11,016 nt of DNA from Chthoniobacter sp. (lineage in GTDB: Bacteria; Verrucomicrobiota; Verrucomicrobiia; Chthoniobacterales; Chthoniobacteraceae), in assembly GCA_025351065.1 (NCBI GenBank), contig JANXWQ010000389.1, positions 1-11,016 on the forward strand. The letters run 5' to 3'. Below are positions 1 through 7,079 of the stretch, in pieces (the stretch's first letter is position 1; each line of letters starts with the position of its first letter). Made by a program: the position numbers and the translations under genes. The notes under the pieces are model-generated. The model saw only the letters and a program-made list of their open reading frames with translations. It searched no databases and was not told where the DNA came from.

Positions 1-63
1 CATGACCGCCAAGCGAATGTCACTGACGACGTTCGGGGCGGGCTGCTAAACAGGCACTCCGCA

Positions 64-1848
64 ATGTCCATCGCCCGCCTCCTCGCTCTCGCCGCCGTCC
101 CGCAATTTTTCACCGCGCGTGCCGCGGAGTTTACGCCGCGAGGCGCGGAGCGGCGGGTCGCCGGGGAGTTGGTCGAGGCGGATTTCATTCATCGTGCGGG
201 CGTGTTTCGCACGGAGGGGACGGGTGTGCTGGTGGAGTTCGCGCTGCCGCCGTGGGGCGTGGTGAGCTATTTGCAAACGGAAGCCGACCTGCGCGACGTG
301 CCGCTCGGGACGCGGTGTGGGTTTGCGCTTTTTCCGGATGGGAGAGTCGCGGCGATGCAGGACGAGGCCGCGCCGCGCGATGAAGCAGCAACGGAGCAGC
401 AGCGGAAGAAGCACACCGCCTTTTTGAAAGAGCGCGGACTGCCCGCTTTGATCGAGAAGGTCGATGGTACGAAAGTAACGCTCACGCTCATCGGCGATCC
501 GGCGAGCCTTGCGGCACTGTGCAAGGACGAGGGTATCGACCCGGCGAAGCTGGCGGCGGAGCATCGGCGCCTCGGTGTCGCGGTCGCCAATGAGGAGCTG
601 CGGACTTACAACCCGCCGGTGGACCAGCAAGGCTGCACCGTGCTCGAATACCAAAGCGTCCCGACGGATAGCTATGGGTGCGGCGGCGTGCGGTGGGTTA
701 TTCAGCCGAACTTACTTCTCGAAGGGTTTCGCAAAGGCCGCATCGTCCGCATCTTCAAGGAGGGCTGGCCGATCAAGGACATGGCTTATGGCGAGAGTAT
801 CTATCCCGAGATTTTCAACGCCGAGACGGTCGAGACCGACCCGAATCATTACCCGTTTCGCACGGATTTCGCGAACGCTCATCTGCCTTGGTATCAGCTC
901 CAGCCCGGCGTGTTTCCGCCGATGTATTCCGCCCGTGAAATCGGCGGCGAGCTGGTGAAAGTGGACGCCGCCCAGCGCACGGGCCAGTTCCGCACCGACC
1001 GCACGGGTGAGTTAGTCGATTTCATGCTGACGCCCTTTGCCGCGATTCTATTTCACAATACCGAGGCCGATCTAACTGACATCCCGCCCGGCACGCGCTG
1101 TCTCTTTTCCCTGCACCAAGACGACAAAGGCGGCTTTACCAAAGCCAGCCGCATCACCGACGAGTTCACCCGCAGCGTGACTTATCGAAACACTTACCGC
1201 CTTGATGTTGTCGGCCAGGGTAAGTTACTCGTCGCCCAGCAGCTCCCCGAGATGAAAGACGAGCGCGACATTATGTTTCAGCCGCCCGACTTGGGCCGCA
1301 TAGAACTGGAAATCGGTGACCACACCCGCGTCTGGAAAGGCGACCAACAGGTGAAACTCAGCGACCTCGCCATCGGCGACAAACTCCTCTTCAACCGCAC
1401 CGCCCGCACAACTACCAGCCAGGGCCGCTGCACCGACATCTGGGCCGGACTCGAAACGCACAAGCTAGCCACCGAGCAACAGCGCACAGCCCACCACACC
1501 CTCGCCAAACAACGCGGCCTCCCCGCATGGATCGACAGCATCGACGGCGGCAAGCTCACCATCACTTTCTTCGCCGCGCAGCGGAAAGACTTCCCTGCCC
1601 TGCTCGACGGCGACCCGTATGGGCAGAACGTCTTCGTCCGTCTCGCCGACGAGCAACTCCGCACTCACGGCCCCACCCACAAAATGACTTTCCGCGAGCA
1701 CCTGCCCGAAGGTCTCACCGCGGGCACCTACGGCTGCAGCGGTGTGCGCTGGGTCATCGAAGCGCAGCCTTTGCCCGACGGCTTGCGCGCCGGCCAGATC
1801 GTCCGCGTTTCCAAAGACGGCTGGCCGATAGCCGAGCCGACTAACTAA
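64..1848 (+). CDS. Secreted two-module repeat protein of unknown function
   Basis: I do not recognise a named family. The 594-residue product starts with a short signal peptide (MSIARLLALAAVPQFFTARA, cleavage likely after residue 20), so it is probably exported. It is an internal duplication. Unit A occurs at about residues 34-99 and 295-350, sharing GELV, RTG/RAG-x-FRT, TEADL and GTRC. Unit B occurs at about 109-237 and 469-589, sharing TEQQR, RGLPA, LRT, YGCGGVRWVI/YGCSGVRWVI and the ending GWPI. Copy 2 has an extra stretch of about 110 residues (357-468) between A and B that is absent from copy 1. A linker at 241-290 rich in Pro and aromatic residues (PEIFNAETVETDPNHYPF, NAHLPWYQ) joins the copies. 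One conserved Cys lies in each YGC motif. It resembles uncharacterised large secreted proteins of Verrucomicrobia and Planctomycetes. ATG 64 is chosen because the signal peptide begins there; no clear ribosome binding site is visible. Confidence 0.85.
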   Translation: MSIARLLALAAVPQFFTARAAEFTPRGAERRVAGELVEADFIHRAGVFRTEGTGVLVEFALPPWGVVSYLQTEADLRDVPLGTRCGFALFPDGRVAAMQDEAAPRDEAATEQQRKKHTAFLKERGLPALIEKVDGTKVTLTLIGDPASLAALCKDEGIDPAKLAAEHRRLGVAVANEELRTYNPPVDQQGCTVLEYQSVPTDSYGCGGVRWVIQPNLLLEGFRKGRIVRIFKEGWPIKDMAYGESIYPEIFNAETVETDPNHYPFRTDFANAHLPWYQLQPGVFPPMYSAREIGGELVKVDAAQRTGQFRTDRTGELVDFMLTPFAAILFHNTEADLTDIPPGTRCLFSLHQDDKGGFTKASRITDEFTRSVTYRNTYRLDVVGQGKLLVAQQLPEMKDERDIMFQPPDLGRIELEIGDHTRVWKGDQQVKLSDLAIGDKLLFNRTARTTTSQGRCTDIWAGLETHKLATEQQRTAHHTLAKQRGLPAWIDSIDGGKLTITFFAAQRKDFPALLDGDPYGQNVFVRLADEQLRTHGPTHKMTFREHLPEGLTAGTYGCSGVRWVIEAQPLPDGLRAGQIVRVSKDGWPIAEPTN

Positions 1849-1873
1849 TCGCCGGGAATAGCCCGCGCCTTCC

Positions 1874-1888
1874 GCGGCTCCCAGCCGC
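1874..1888 (+). other. Small hairpin abutting the DUF1223 start codon
   Basis: GCGGCT (1874-1879) and AGCCGC (1883-1888) form a perfect 6-base-pair inverted repeat with a CCC loop, ending on the base before ATG 1889. If it folds in mRNA it would cover the ribosome landing site. In DNA this GC-rich a 6-base-pair match may occur by chance, so the regulatory role is only a possibility. Confidence 0.2.
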
Positions 1889-2611
1889 ATGACTTTTCTC
1901 CACGCCGCACTGCTCCTCGCTGCCACCACCTTCGCCGCCCGCGCCGAAAATCCCGAGGTTACCTTCCAAAGCCCGCCGGTGCGCGCGCATCTCGTTGAGC
2001 TGTTCACGTCGGAAGGTTGCAGCAGTTGCCCGCCCGCCGAGGACTGGCTGCGCGGGCTGCATGCCAATGCGGGGCTTTGGCGCGAGGTCGTGCCGGTCGC
2101 GTTCCATGTGGATTACTGGGACAATCTCGGCTGGAAAGACCGCTGGGCCTCGCCGCTTTTCACCGCGCGGCAGAACGACTACGGCAGCGCGTGGAAGTCG
2201 CGGCAGATTTACACGCCGTGCTTCGTGCTCAACGGGCGCGAGTGGCGCGACCGCGCGCTGCCGCCCGTCGCCGGCCAGCCCGGCGTGCTCACGGTGCGGG
2301 TGAAAGCCGGGCGCATCACCGCGCAGTTTGCGCCCGCCGAGGCGAAGGCCGCGGCGTGGGAGGTGTGGCTCGCGCCGCTCAGCGGCGATGTGGAGTCGGA
2401 CGTGAAGGCGGGCGAAAACTGCGGGCGAAAACTGCGGCATGAATTCACCGCGCTCCGGCTCGACCACCGCGCCATGCAGGGCGCGGGCGCGGGCTTCGGC
2501 GCGGACTTTGACGCCGCCAGCCTCCGCGGCGCGCAGGCGCTGGCCGCTTGGGTCACAGAAAAAGGCAGCCTCGCCCCGGTGCAGGCCACCGGCGGGTGGC
2601 TGAAACCGTGA
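1889..2611 (+). CDS. DUF1223 family secreted thioredoxin-like protein
   Basis: The product is 240 residues with a signal peptide (cleavage likely near residue 19, AARA). The DUF1223 hallmarks are clear: VELFTSEGCSSCPPAE at 36-51, giving a CxxC pair at Cys44 and Cys47 in a thioredoxin-like position, then AFHVDYWDNLGWKD (71-84), and an SRQIYTPCFVLNGREW segment (104-119). The family is widespread and functionally uncharacterised; the CxxC pair after the first strand suggests a thioredoxin fold with possible redox or thiol-metal chemistry outside the cytoplasm. It lies 73 bases upstream of arsM on the same strand, so co-transcription is possible. A link to arsenic would be an inference from position only, since DUF1223 genes occur in many other contexts. 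The stop codon at 2609-2611 leaves a normal full-length protein. Confidence 0.9.
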   Translation: MTFLHAALLLAATTFAARAENPEVTFQSPPVRAHLVELFTSEGCSSCPPAEDWLRGLHANAGLWREVVPVAFHVDYWDNLGWKDRWASPLFTARQNDYGSAWKSRQIYTPCFVLNGREWRDRALPPVAGQPGVLTVRVKAGRITAQFAPAEAKAAAWEVWLAPLSGDVESDVKAGENCGRKLRHEFTALRLDHRAMQGAGAGFGADFDAASLRGAQALAAWVTEKGSLAPVQATGGWLKP

Positions 2612-2684
2612 GCCGTCTTTCCCTGACAAAAAGCGTGCCCTGCGCACGTCCGACGCGCTTTAAGTAACGAATCATCCACGCCCC

Positions 2685-3839
2685 ATGAATCCACTGAATG
2701 TCGAATCCGCCGTCAAAGAACGCTATGCCTCCGGGGCCGAATGCTGCGAACCCGCGCTGTGCTGCCCTGTGGATTACGATCCGCAGTATTTGAAAATCAT
2801 CCCCGCCGAAGTCATCGAGCGCGACTATGGCTGCGGCGATCCGAGCAAGCATCTGCACGCGGGCGAGACGGTGCTCGATCTCGGCAGCGGCACGGGAAAA
2901 ATCTGCTTCATCGCCGCGCAGGTCGTGGGGCCGACGGGCCGCGTCATCGGCGTGGACATGACGGACGCGATGCTCGAAGTCGCGCGCCGCAATGCGCCGG
3001 TCGTGGCCGAGCGCATCGGGTTCGCGAACGTGGAGTTTCGCAAAGGCCGCATCCAGGATCTCGCGCTCGATTTGGAAAAGCTCGATGCCGAGCTGCGCGC
3101 GCGGCCTATCGCCGACGCCAACGCCTTTCTCCGCGCGGGCGAACTCGCCGAGGAACTGCGCGTGCGGGAGCCGCTGGTAGCCGATGACTCCGTGGATGTG
3201 GTCGTCTCGAATTGCGTGCTCAATCTCGTGGAAGGCCGCGCGAAGCGGCAGCTCTTCGAGGAAATCTTCCGCGTGCTGCGGCGCGGCGGACGCGCGGTCA
3301 TCAGCGACATCGTGTGCGATGAGGAGGTGCCGCTCGAAATGCAAAACGACCCCGAATTGTGGAGCGGCTGCATCAGCGGCGCGCTGACCGAGAGCGGCTT
3401 CGTGCGCGCGTTCACGGACGCGGGATTTTATGGCGTGCGGATTTTGAAAAGGGACGCGGAGCCGTGGCGCACCGTGCAGGGCATCGAGTTTCGCTCGGTC
3501 ACGATCGAGGCGTTCAAGGGCAAGCAGGGCGCCTGCTTCGAGCGCGGGCAGGCGGTGATTTACAAGGGGCCGTTCAAGAAGGTGCTCGACGATGACGGCC
3601 ACGCCTTCGAGCGCGGCGAGCGTTACGCCGTTTGCGACAAAACCTTCCAGCTTTACCAGCGCGAGCCGTATCGCGACGCGTTCGAGTGCGTGGAGCCGCG
3701 CACGCCCATCGCGCTGGCAGACGCGCCGCCTTTCGACGGCTCCGGCATGCGCCTGCGCCACCCGAAAGAAACCAAAGGCCAGGACTACGACGCCACGACT
3801 GCCGCCAGCCAATGCTGCGACGGCGGCGACTGCTGCTAG
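2685..3839 (+). CDS. arsM: Arsenite S-adenosylmethionine methyltransferase ArsM
   Basis: This cytoplasmic enzyme transfers methyl groups from S-adenosylmethionine to trivalent arsenic; next to arsS it should supply dimethylarsenite for arsenosugar synthesis. The 384-residue product has the class I methyltransferase motif VLDLGSGTG (63-71) and acidic motif VIGVDMTDAM (87-96). All catalytic Cys positions of the family are present: Cys26/27 in EPALCCPVDY (or Cys20/21), Cys50 in RDYGCGDPS, Cys177 in VVSNCVLNLV and Cys229 in LWSGCISGAL. These match human AS3MT Cys32, 61, 156 and 206. An insert at about 131-166, before the VSNC motif, is usual for the arsS-linked type. The C-terminal ArsM domain follows (about 270-340, QAVIYKGPFK), ending in a Cys-rich tail with CC at 377-378 and 383-384, reminiscent of the CC tail of AS3MT. 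The stop codon is 3 bases before arsS, so the two are surely co-transcribed. No ArsR gene or arsenic operator is seen. Confidence 0.93.
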   Translation: MNPLNVESAVKERYASGAECCEPALCCPVDYDPQYLKIIPAEVIERDYGCGDPSKHLHAGETVLDLGSGTGKICFIAAQVVGPTGRVIGVDMTDAMLEVARRNAPVVAERIGFANVEFRKGRIQDLALDLEKLDAELRARPIADANAFLRAGELAEELRVREPLVADDSVDVVVSNCVLNLVEGRAKRQLFEEIFRVLRRGGRAVISDIVCDEEVPLEMQNDPELWSGCISGALTESGFVRAFTDAGFYGVRILKRDAEPWRTVQGIEFRSVTIEAFKGKQGACFERGQAVIYKGPFKKVLDDDGHAFERGERYAVCDKTFQLYQREPYRDAFECVEPRTPIALADAPPFDGSGMRLRHPKETKGQDYDATTAASQCCDGGDCC

Positions 3840-3842
3840 CGC

Positions 3843-4799
3843 ATGAACCGCTTCGACGAAAAACTCTCCACGCACGGACTCACGCTGCGCCGCGAAAAAC
3901 TGCGGACACTGCAAATCAACGTCGGGCGAAAATGCAACCAGACCTGCACCCACTGCCATGTCGATGCCGCGCCGTGGCGCACCGAAATGATGAACGCGGA
4001 GGACGCGCACCGCGTCGGCGCGTGGATCACGGAGCATCGGCCGGAGATCGTGGACATCACGGGCGGCGCGCCGGAGTTGAGCGCGCACTTTCGCTACTTC
4101 GTGGAAACGGCGCGGGCGGCGGGCGCGCACGTCATTGATCGGAACAACCTGACGATCATTGAAACGAAACCGTTCGCGTGGCTGCCGGAGTACCTAGCCG
4201 AGCACGAGGTCGAAGTCATCGCCTCGCTCCCCTGCTACACCGCCGACAATGTGGACGCGCAGCGCGGCGAGGGCGTCTTTGCGCAAAGCATCGCCGCGCT
4301 GCACAAACTGAACGCCGTCGGCTACGGCACGCGGCTGCCGCTGAACCTAGTTTTCAACCCGCTCGGCGCGAAGCTCCCCGGCCCGCAGGCCGAACTCGAA
4401 GCCGACTACAAGGAGGCGCTCCAGCGCGATTTCGGCATCGTCTTCAATGCGCTCTACGCGGTCACGAACCAGCCCATCGCGCGCTTCGCCGAAGACCTGC
4501 GCGCGCATGGCCAGTGGGACGCCTACCTCGAACTCCTCGCGAACAGTTTCAACCCCGCGACCGTTGCCGGGCTAATGTGCCGCGGCACGCTCAGCGTGGG
4601 CTGGCGCGGCGAACTGTACGACTGCGATTTCAACCAGATGCTCGGTATGCAACTGCGCAACGGGCGTCCGCTTTTTTTGTGGGATGTGACGCCGGAGGAT
4701 TTGGCGGAACGTGCGATTGCGACCGGCATCCATTGCCTCGCCTGCACGGCGGGTGCGGGCAGCAGTTGCACCGGCGCGACCGCCGCGGCGGAACTGTAG
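3843..4799 (+). CDS. arsS: Arsenosugar biosynthesis radical SAM protein ArsS
   Basis: ArsS is a radical SAM enzyme that adds a 5'-deoxyadenosyl group to dimethylarsenite, giving the precursor of oxo-arsenosugars. The 318-residue product has the cluster motif CNQTCTHCHVDAAP, with the [4Fe-4S] ligands Cys31, Cys35 and Cys38. Family-specific features follow: the glycine-rich DITGGAPEL (71-79), SLPCYTADNVDAQRG (128-142, Cys131), the GLMCRGTLSVGW segment (Cys246), LYDCDFNQMLGM (Cys261) and the C-terminal HCLACTAGAGSSC signature (Cys298, 301, 309). Length and order agree with the family often annotated as radical SAM/Cys-rich domain protein. Some relatives use selenocysteine; here the reading frame has no internal TGA and Cys codons are used. 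Translation is likely coupled to arsM, whose stop lies 3 bases upstream; no ribosome binding site is visible. The stop codon falls inside the palindrome that follows. Confidence 0.94.
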   Translation: MNRFDEKLSTHGLTLRREKLRTLQINVGRKCNQTCTHCHVDAAPWRTEMMNAEDAHRVGAWITEHRPEIVDITGGAPELSAHFRYFVETARAAGAHVIDRNNLTIIETKPFAWLPEYLAEHEVEVIASLPCYTADNVDAQRGEGVFAQSIAALHKLNAVGYGTRLPLNLVFNPLGAKLPGPQAELEADYKEALQRDFGIVFNALYAVTNQPIARFAEDLRAHGQWDAYLELLANSFNPATVAGLMCRGTLSVGWRGELYDCDFNQMLGMQLRNGRPLFLWDVTPEDLAERAIATGIHCLACTAGAGSSCTGATAAAEL

Positions 4800-4830
4800 G
4801 GGAAGCTGTCAGCTTCCCCTACAGCTCCGC
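4788..4830. repeat. Near-perfect palindrome spanning two convergent stop codons
   Basis: Arms CTGTAGGGGAAGCTG (4794-4808) and CAGCTTCCCCTACAG (4810-4824) are perfectly complementary over 15 bases around a single T. After one mismatch (A4793/C4825) pairing resumes for five more bases (4788-4792 with 4826-4830). The arsS TAG (4797-4799) lies in the left arm and the stop codon of the minus-strand remnant (4819-4821) in the right arm. There is no T-run on either side, so it is not a textbook intrinsic terminator, though it may act as a two-way barrier or RNA stabiliser. Its form suits a REP-like dispersed palindrome. Confidence 0.8.
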
Positions 4831-5390
4831 GTCGAGCGACGCGGGGCTCCAGGCGTCGAGCGGGGTGAAGTCGGAGAGGTCGGGCTCGAAGGCGAGGCCG
4901 AACGGCGCGTCGATGACGCTGCCGGTTTCCATGCGCCCGGCGCGGATGCGCGGCATGGGGAACCCGTCCGGGTGCGGCTCGCAGAGGTCGGCGTGGGCGG
5001 CTTGCGCGGCGTACTGGATGGCGGGCGGAAACTGGCTGAGGCCGGCGAAATACTGGTGGCCGTTGCGGTCGGCGTGCGGGATGCCGAGCGTGGCGAGCAC
5101 GGCGAGCACGGCGAGATCCTGCGGCAGCGCGATGGGGCCGATGTTCGACAAATCCTCGCGCTGTGGTGCAGCTCGACCGACGGCTGCGCGCGGCGGCGGT
5201 GCGCAAGAAGCGCGGCGGCGGCGAGGCTTTTGAAGACGCCTTTGCAGTTTTTGTGACTCGTCCCCGCGTAGCCCGTCGCGAGCGCGGTCGGGAGCGAAGT
5301 CAGCTCGGCGTCGGATTCGTCGATGATGATCGGCGGGCGCGCGCGCAGGTTGCGCACGAAAAATTCGACGGCACGGACTTGGACAGCCAT
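4819..5390 (-). pseudogene. Enolase-superfamily (mandelate racemase-like) remnant, truncated and frameshifted
   Basis: On the minus strand one frame, readable from ATG 5390, encodes protein-like sequence with IIIDESDAEL, ALATGYAGTSHKNCKG and VFKSLAAAALLA. Near 5157-5162 it loses sense, and another frame continues with EDLSNIGPIALPQDLAVLA, PHADRNGHQYFAGL and GSVIDAPFG, ending DAEL at the stop 4819-4821. Both parts resemble the C-terminal domain of enolase-superfamily proteins related to mandelate racemase, in which a K-x-CKG motif and an S-G-EDL motif are expected. The two frames differ by one base: adding one base in AGC-GC-GAG would restore S-x-EDL. The N-terminal domain and much of the barrel are missing, and sequence above 5390 does not look coding, so about 190 residues remain of an enzyme usually near twice that size. 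A sequencing indel could explain the frameshift but not the missing front. Family assignment is from memory. Confidence 0.65.
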
Positions 5391-5513
5391 GCGCGCGAGG
5401 CAAGGCGGTGCCCGACCCGTTGGCGAGGCCGGAGTGGGCGCGAGGGCTTTGCCCCGCGATGGTATCCGCCGTGGGGATGTGCCAGACTGCGCCATTCCCG
5501 CCGCTTTTTTCCG

Positions 5514-6368
5514 ATGCGCTTCCGCTTCCTCCCATTGCTCGTTTTCTCCCTCGCGGGCTGCGACCGGCCGCCTCGCGTCGCGCCACAAAACGCGCCGGAG
5601 GCCGTGCGCTACGAGGCGCGCGGGGTTTTGCAAAAGATCGACGCGGCGGAGCGGCGCGCGGTCATCGCGCACGAGGAGATCCCCGGCTACATGGAGGCGA
5701 TGACGATGGAATTTTCGGTGCCGGATGCACCGTTGCTGGCCGGGCTCGTGCCGGGCGACATCGTGACTTTTCGGCTGGCCGTCACGCCCGCGCGCGGCTG
5801 GGTGGACCGCCTGCAAAAGACCGGCCACACCGCGCCCGCGCCTGGGCCCGCCAGCGCCGACGGCCCGCCGCCCGGCACGCCGCTGCCGGATTGCGCGCTG
5901 ACCGATGCACGCGGGCAGGCGCTGCGGCTGCGCGATTTCCGGGGCCGCGCGCTGGCTTTCACTTTCATCTTCACGCGCTGCCCGCTGCCCGACTACTGCC
6001 CGCTGATGAACCGCCACCTCAGCGCCGTGCAAACCGCGCTGACTGCGGGCCCGGCAGCGAACTGGCAGCTCCTCTCGCTGTCCTTCGACCCCGACTATGA
6101 CACGCCCGCGCGGCTCGCGGCCTACGCCGCGCCGTACCAGCCCGACCCCGCGCACTGGATTTTCGCGACGGGCCGGGCCGAGGAAGTGCGCGCGCTCGGC
6201 GCGGCCTTCGGCTTCGCCTTTTCAAACTCCGGCACGCCGCTCAATCACAATCTGCGCACCGTGGTCGTGGACGCGGCGGGGCGCGTGCAGCGGGTCTTTG
6301 CCGGCAACGAGTGGCAGGCCGCGGAGCTCATCGCGGAGATGCAGCGGGCGATGGCCGCGCAGCCTTGA
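5514..6368 (+). CDS. Lipoprotein with CusF-like copper domain fused to SCO1/SenC domain
   Basis: SCO proteins are membrane-anchored thiol-disulfide and copper chaperones, usually for the CuA site of cytochrome c oxidase. The frame is open further upstream, but ATG 5514 begins a lipoprotein signal: MRFRFLPLLVFSLAGC, with lipobox LAGC and Cys16 to be lipidated. Residues about 33-100 form a CusF-like domain (GVLQKIDAAERRAVIAHEEI, then MEAMTMEFSV and GDIVTFRLAV); His53, Met60, Met63 and Met65 are plausible copper ligands, but the Trp of E. coli CusF is absent. Residues about 121-280 form the SCO domain: FTFIFTRCPLPDYCPLM carries Cys156 and Cys162, spaced CX5C rather than the classical CX3C, and LNHNLRTVVVD carries the conserved His245. 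The total is 284 residues. It converges on the PEP-CTERM gene with 11 bases between stops. Role in oxidase assembly or copper handling is inferred; no oxidase genes are in the window. Confidence 0.9.
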   Translation: MRFRFLPLLVFSLAGCDRPPRVAPQNAPEAVRYEARGVLQKIDAAERRAVIAHEEIPGYMEAMTMEFSVPDAPLLAGLVPGDIVTFRLAVTPARGWVDRLQKTGHTAPAPGPASADGPPPGTPLPDCALTDARGQALRLRDFRGRALAFTFIFTRCPLPDYCPLMNRHLSAVQTALTAGPAANWQLLSLSFDPDYDTPARLAAYAAPYQPDPAHWIFATGRAEEVRALGAAFGFAFSNSGTPLNHNLRTVVVDAAGRVQRVFAGNEWQAAELIAEMQRAMAAQP

Positions 6369-6379
6369 TCCGCGAGCGC

Positions 6380-6970
6380 TCAGGCCGTGGCGCGGCGGCG
6401 GAATAGCATGCAGAGACCGAAGCCGCCCAGACCGATGAGCCCCCACGTCGTGGGCTCCGGGACGTGGCCGACGGTGCCGGCGTAGTTCTGCGGGGAGTTC
6501 GCCTGGGTGGTGCCGGCGGGGACGGCGCGGGAGAGATTGCCGTCGGTTGGGAGCGAGGGGTAGCTCACCGCGCCCTGCACGGTGCTGACGTAGGTGATGG
6601 TGCTCGCGCCGGCGAAAAGGAAGCCGCTCGGGATGGTGAAATTCGACGCCGGCCCGCCCGCCGCCGCCAGCCCGGCGGTGGCAATGAGGATGGCGTGATT
6701 GCTCGTGGGCGACGAGGTGTTGCTGGGAAAGATGAAGGTGTGGGTGGTCGAGGTGGCCTGTTCGGTGACCTGGATTTGCGACCCGTTGGTGAACTGCTGG
6801 TTGTCCACGCTGGTGAACAGTTCGATGAACTGCTGGGTGCCGTCGAGGTTCGTGAACAGCTCGCGGATTTGCCAAAGATGAAAGTTCGCGCGGGCCGGGC
6901 TGGCGAGCAGGAGGACGGCGCAGGCGGGTGCGAGAGTGCGGACGAGGGCGGAGTGGGTGCGGATGTTCAT
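6380..6970 (-). CDS. PEP-CTERM sorting domain protein
   Basis: The 196-residue product is an exported protein for exosortase processing. It has an N-terminal signal peptide (hydrophobic LAPACAVLLLASPARA, cleavage near residue 28) and a classical PEP-CTERM tail at the other end: VPEP, then the membrane segment TWGLIGLGGFGLCMLF, then RRRATA. The body starts HLWQIRELFTNLDGTQQFIE and contains HTFIFPSN, SNHAILIAT, FLFAGASTITYV and LPTDG. I recognise this order from a recurrent group of secreted proteins of unknown function (HLWxIxEL-x-SN-x-DG-x-QFIEL core), possibly a beta-sandwich resembling lamin-tail domains. The body is rich in Thr, Ser, Asn and Gln, unlike its Ala/Arg-rich neighbours. No exosortase gene is present here. 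It lies opposite to, and divides, the SCO gene and the membrane operon, so it is probably transcribed alone from the 6971-7079 gap. Confidence 0.9.
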   Translation of the reverse strand: MNIRTHSALVRTLAPACAVLLLASPARANFHLWQIRELFTNLDGTQQFIELFTSVDNQQFTNGSQIQVTEQATSTTHTFIFPSNTSSPTSNHAILIATAGLAAAGGPASNFTIPSGFLFAGASTITYVSTVQGAVSYPSLPTDGNLSRAVPAGTTQANSPQNYAGTVGHVPEPTTWGLIGLGGFGLCMLFRRRATA

Positions 6971-7034
6971 GGGGGGTGATTTTTGGCGGGAAACTTGGTA
7001 TTTCCTAGCGGTGCATCGTCTTCCCCGCGAGAAC

Positions 7035-7040
7035 TATATT
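7035..7040 (+). promoter_or_regulatory. Possible -10 element for the membrane-protein operon
   Basis: TATATT lies in the 109-base gap between the divergent PEP-CTERM gene and the membrane-protein gene, 39 bases before ATG 7080. It is the best -10-like hexamer in the gap. No good -35 hexamer sits 16-18 bases upstream, so this is only a candidate. Confidence 0.25.
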
Positions 7041-7079
7041 CACCGAGTCCGGCCGCCGGGCCGCCAGCCTCCGCGCCAC

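Noticed and set aside
2..49. Short frame ending at TAA 47-49, maybe the tail of an upstream gene
   Set aside because: Only 15 codons are visible and none form a recognisable motif.
2630..2661. Inverted repeat AAAGCG/CGCTTT upstream of arsM as a possible operator
   Set aside because: Only six perfect base pairs around a 20-base gap, with no resemblance to known ArsR sites and no ArsR gene nearby.
2553..4130. Long minus-strand open frame of 525 codons opposite arsM
   Set aside because: It is antisense to arsM and arsS, both of which show clear family motifs; the antisense product is Arg/Ala/His-rich with no domain, as expected from high GC at third codon positions.
3843..4799. Selenocysteine in ArsS
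   Set aside because: Some family members use it, but this frame has no internal TGA and Cys codons occupy the expected positions.
5163..5513. Longer N-terminus for the SCO lipoprotein
   Set aside because: The extra residues are Arg-rich, overlap the antisense remnant, and would bury the lipoprotein signal that begins at ATG 5514.
4809..6155. Single 448-codon minus-strand gene
   Set aside because: Only its middle part (about 5160-5390) looks like a real protein. The first part is antisense to the SCO gene and the last part is out of frame with the enolase-like sequence.
6374..6381. GAGCGCTC palindrome between the SCO and PEP-CTERM stops as a terminator
   Set aside because: Eight bases with no loop and no T-run; too short to support a call in GC-rich sequence.
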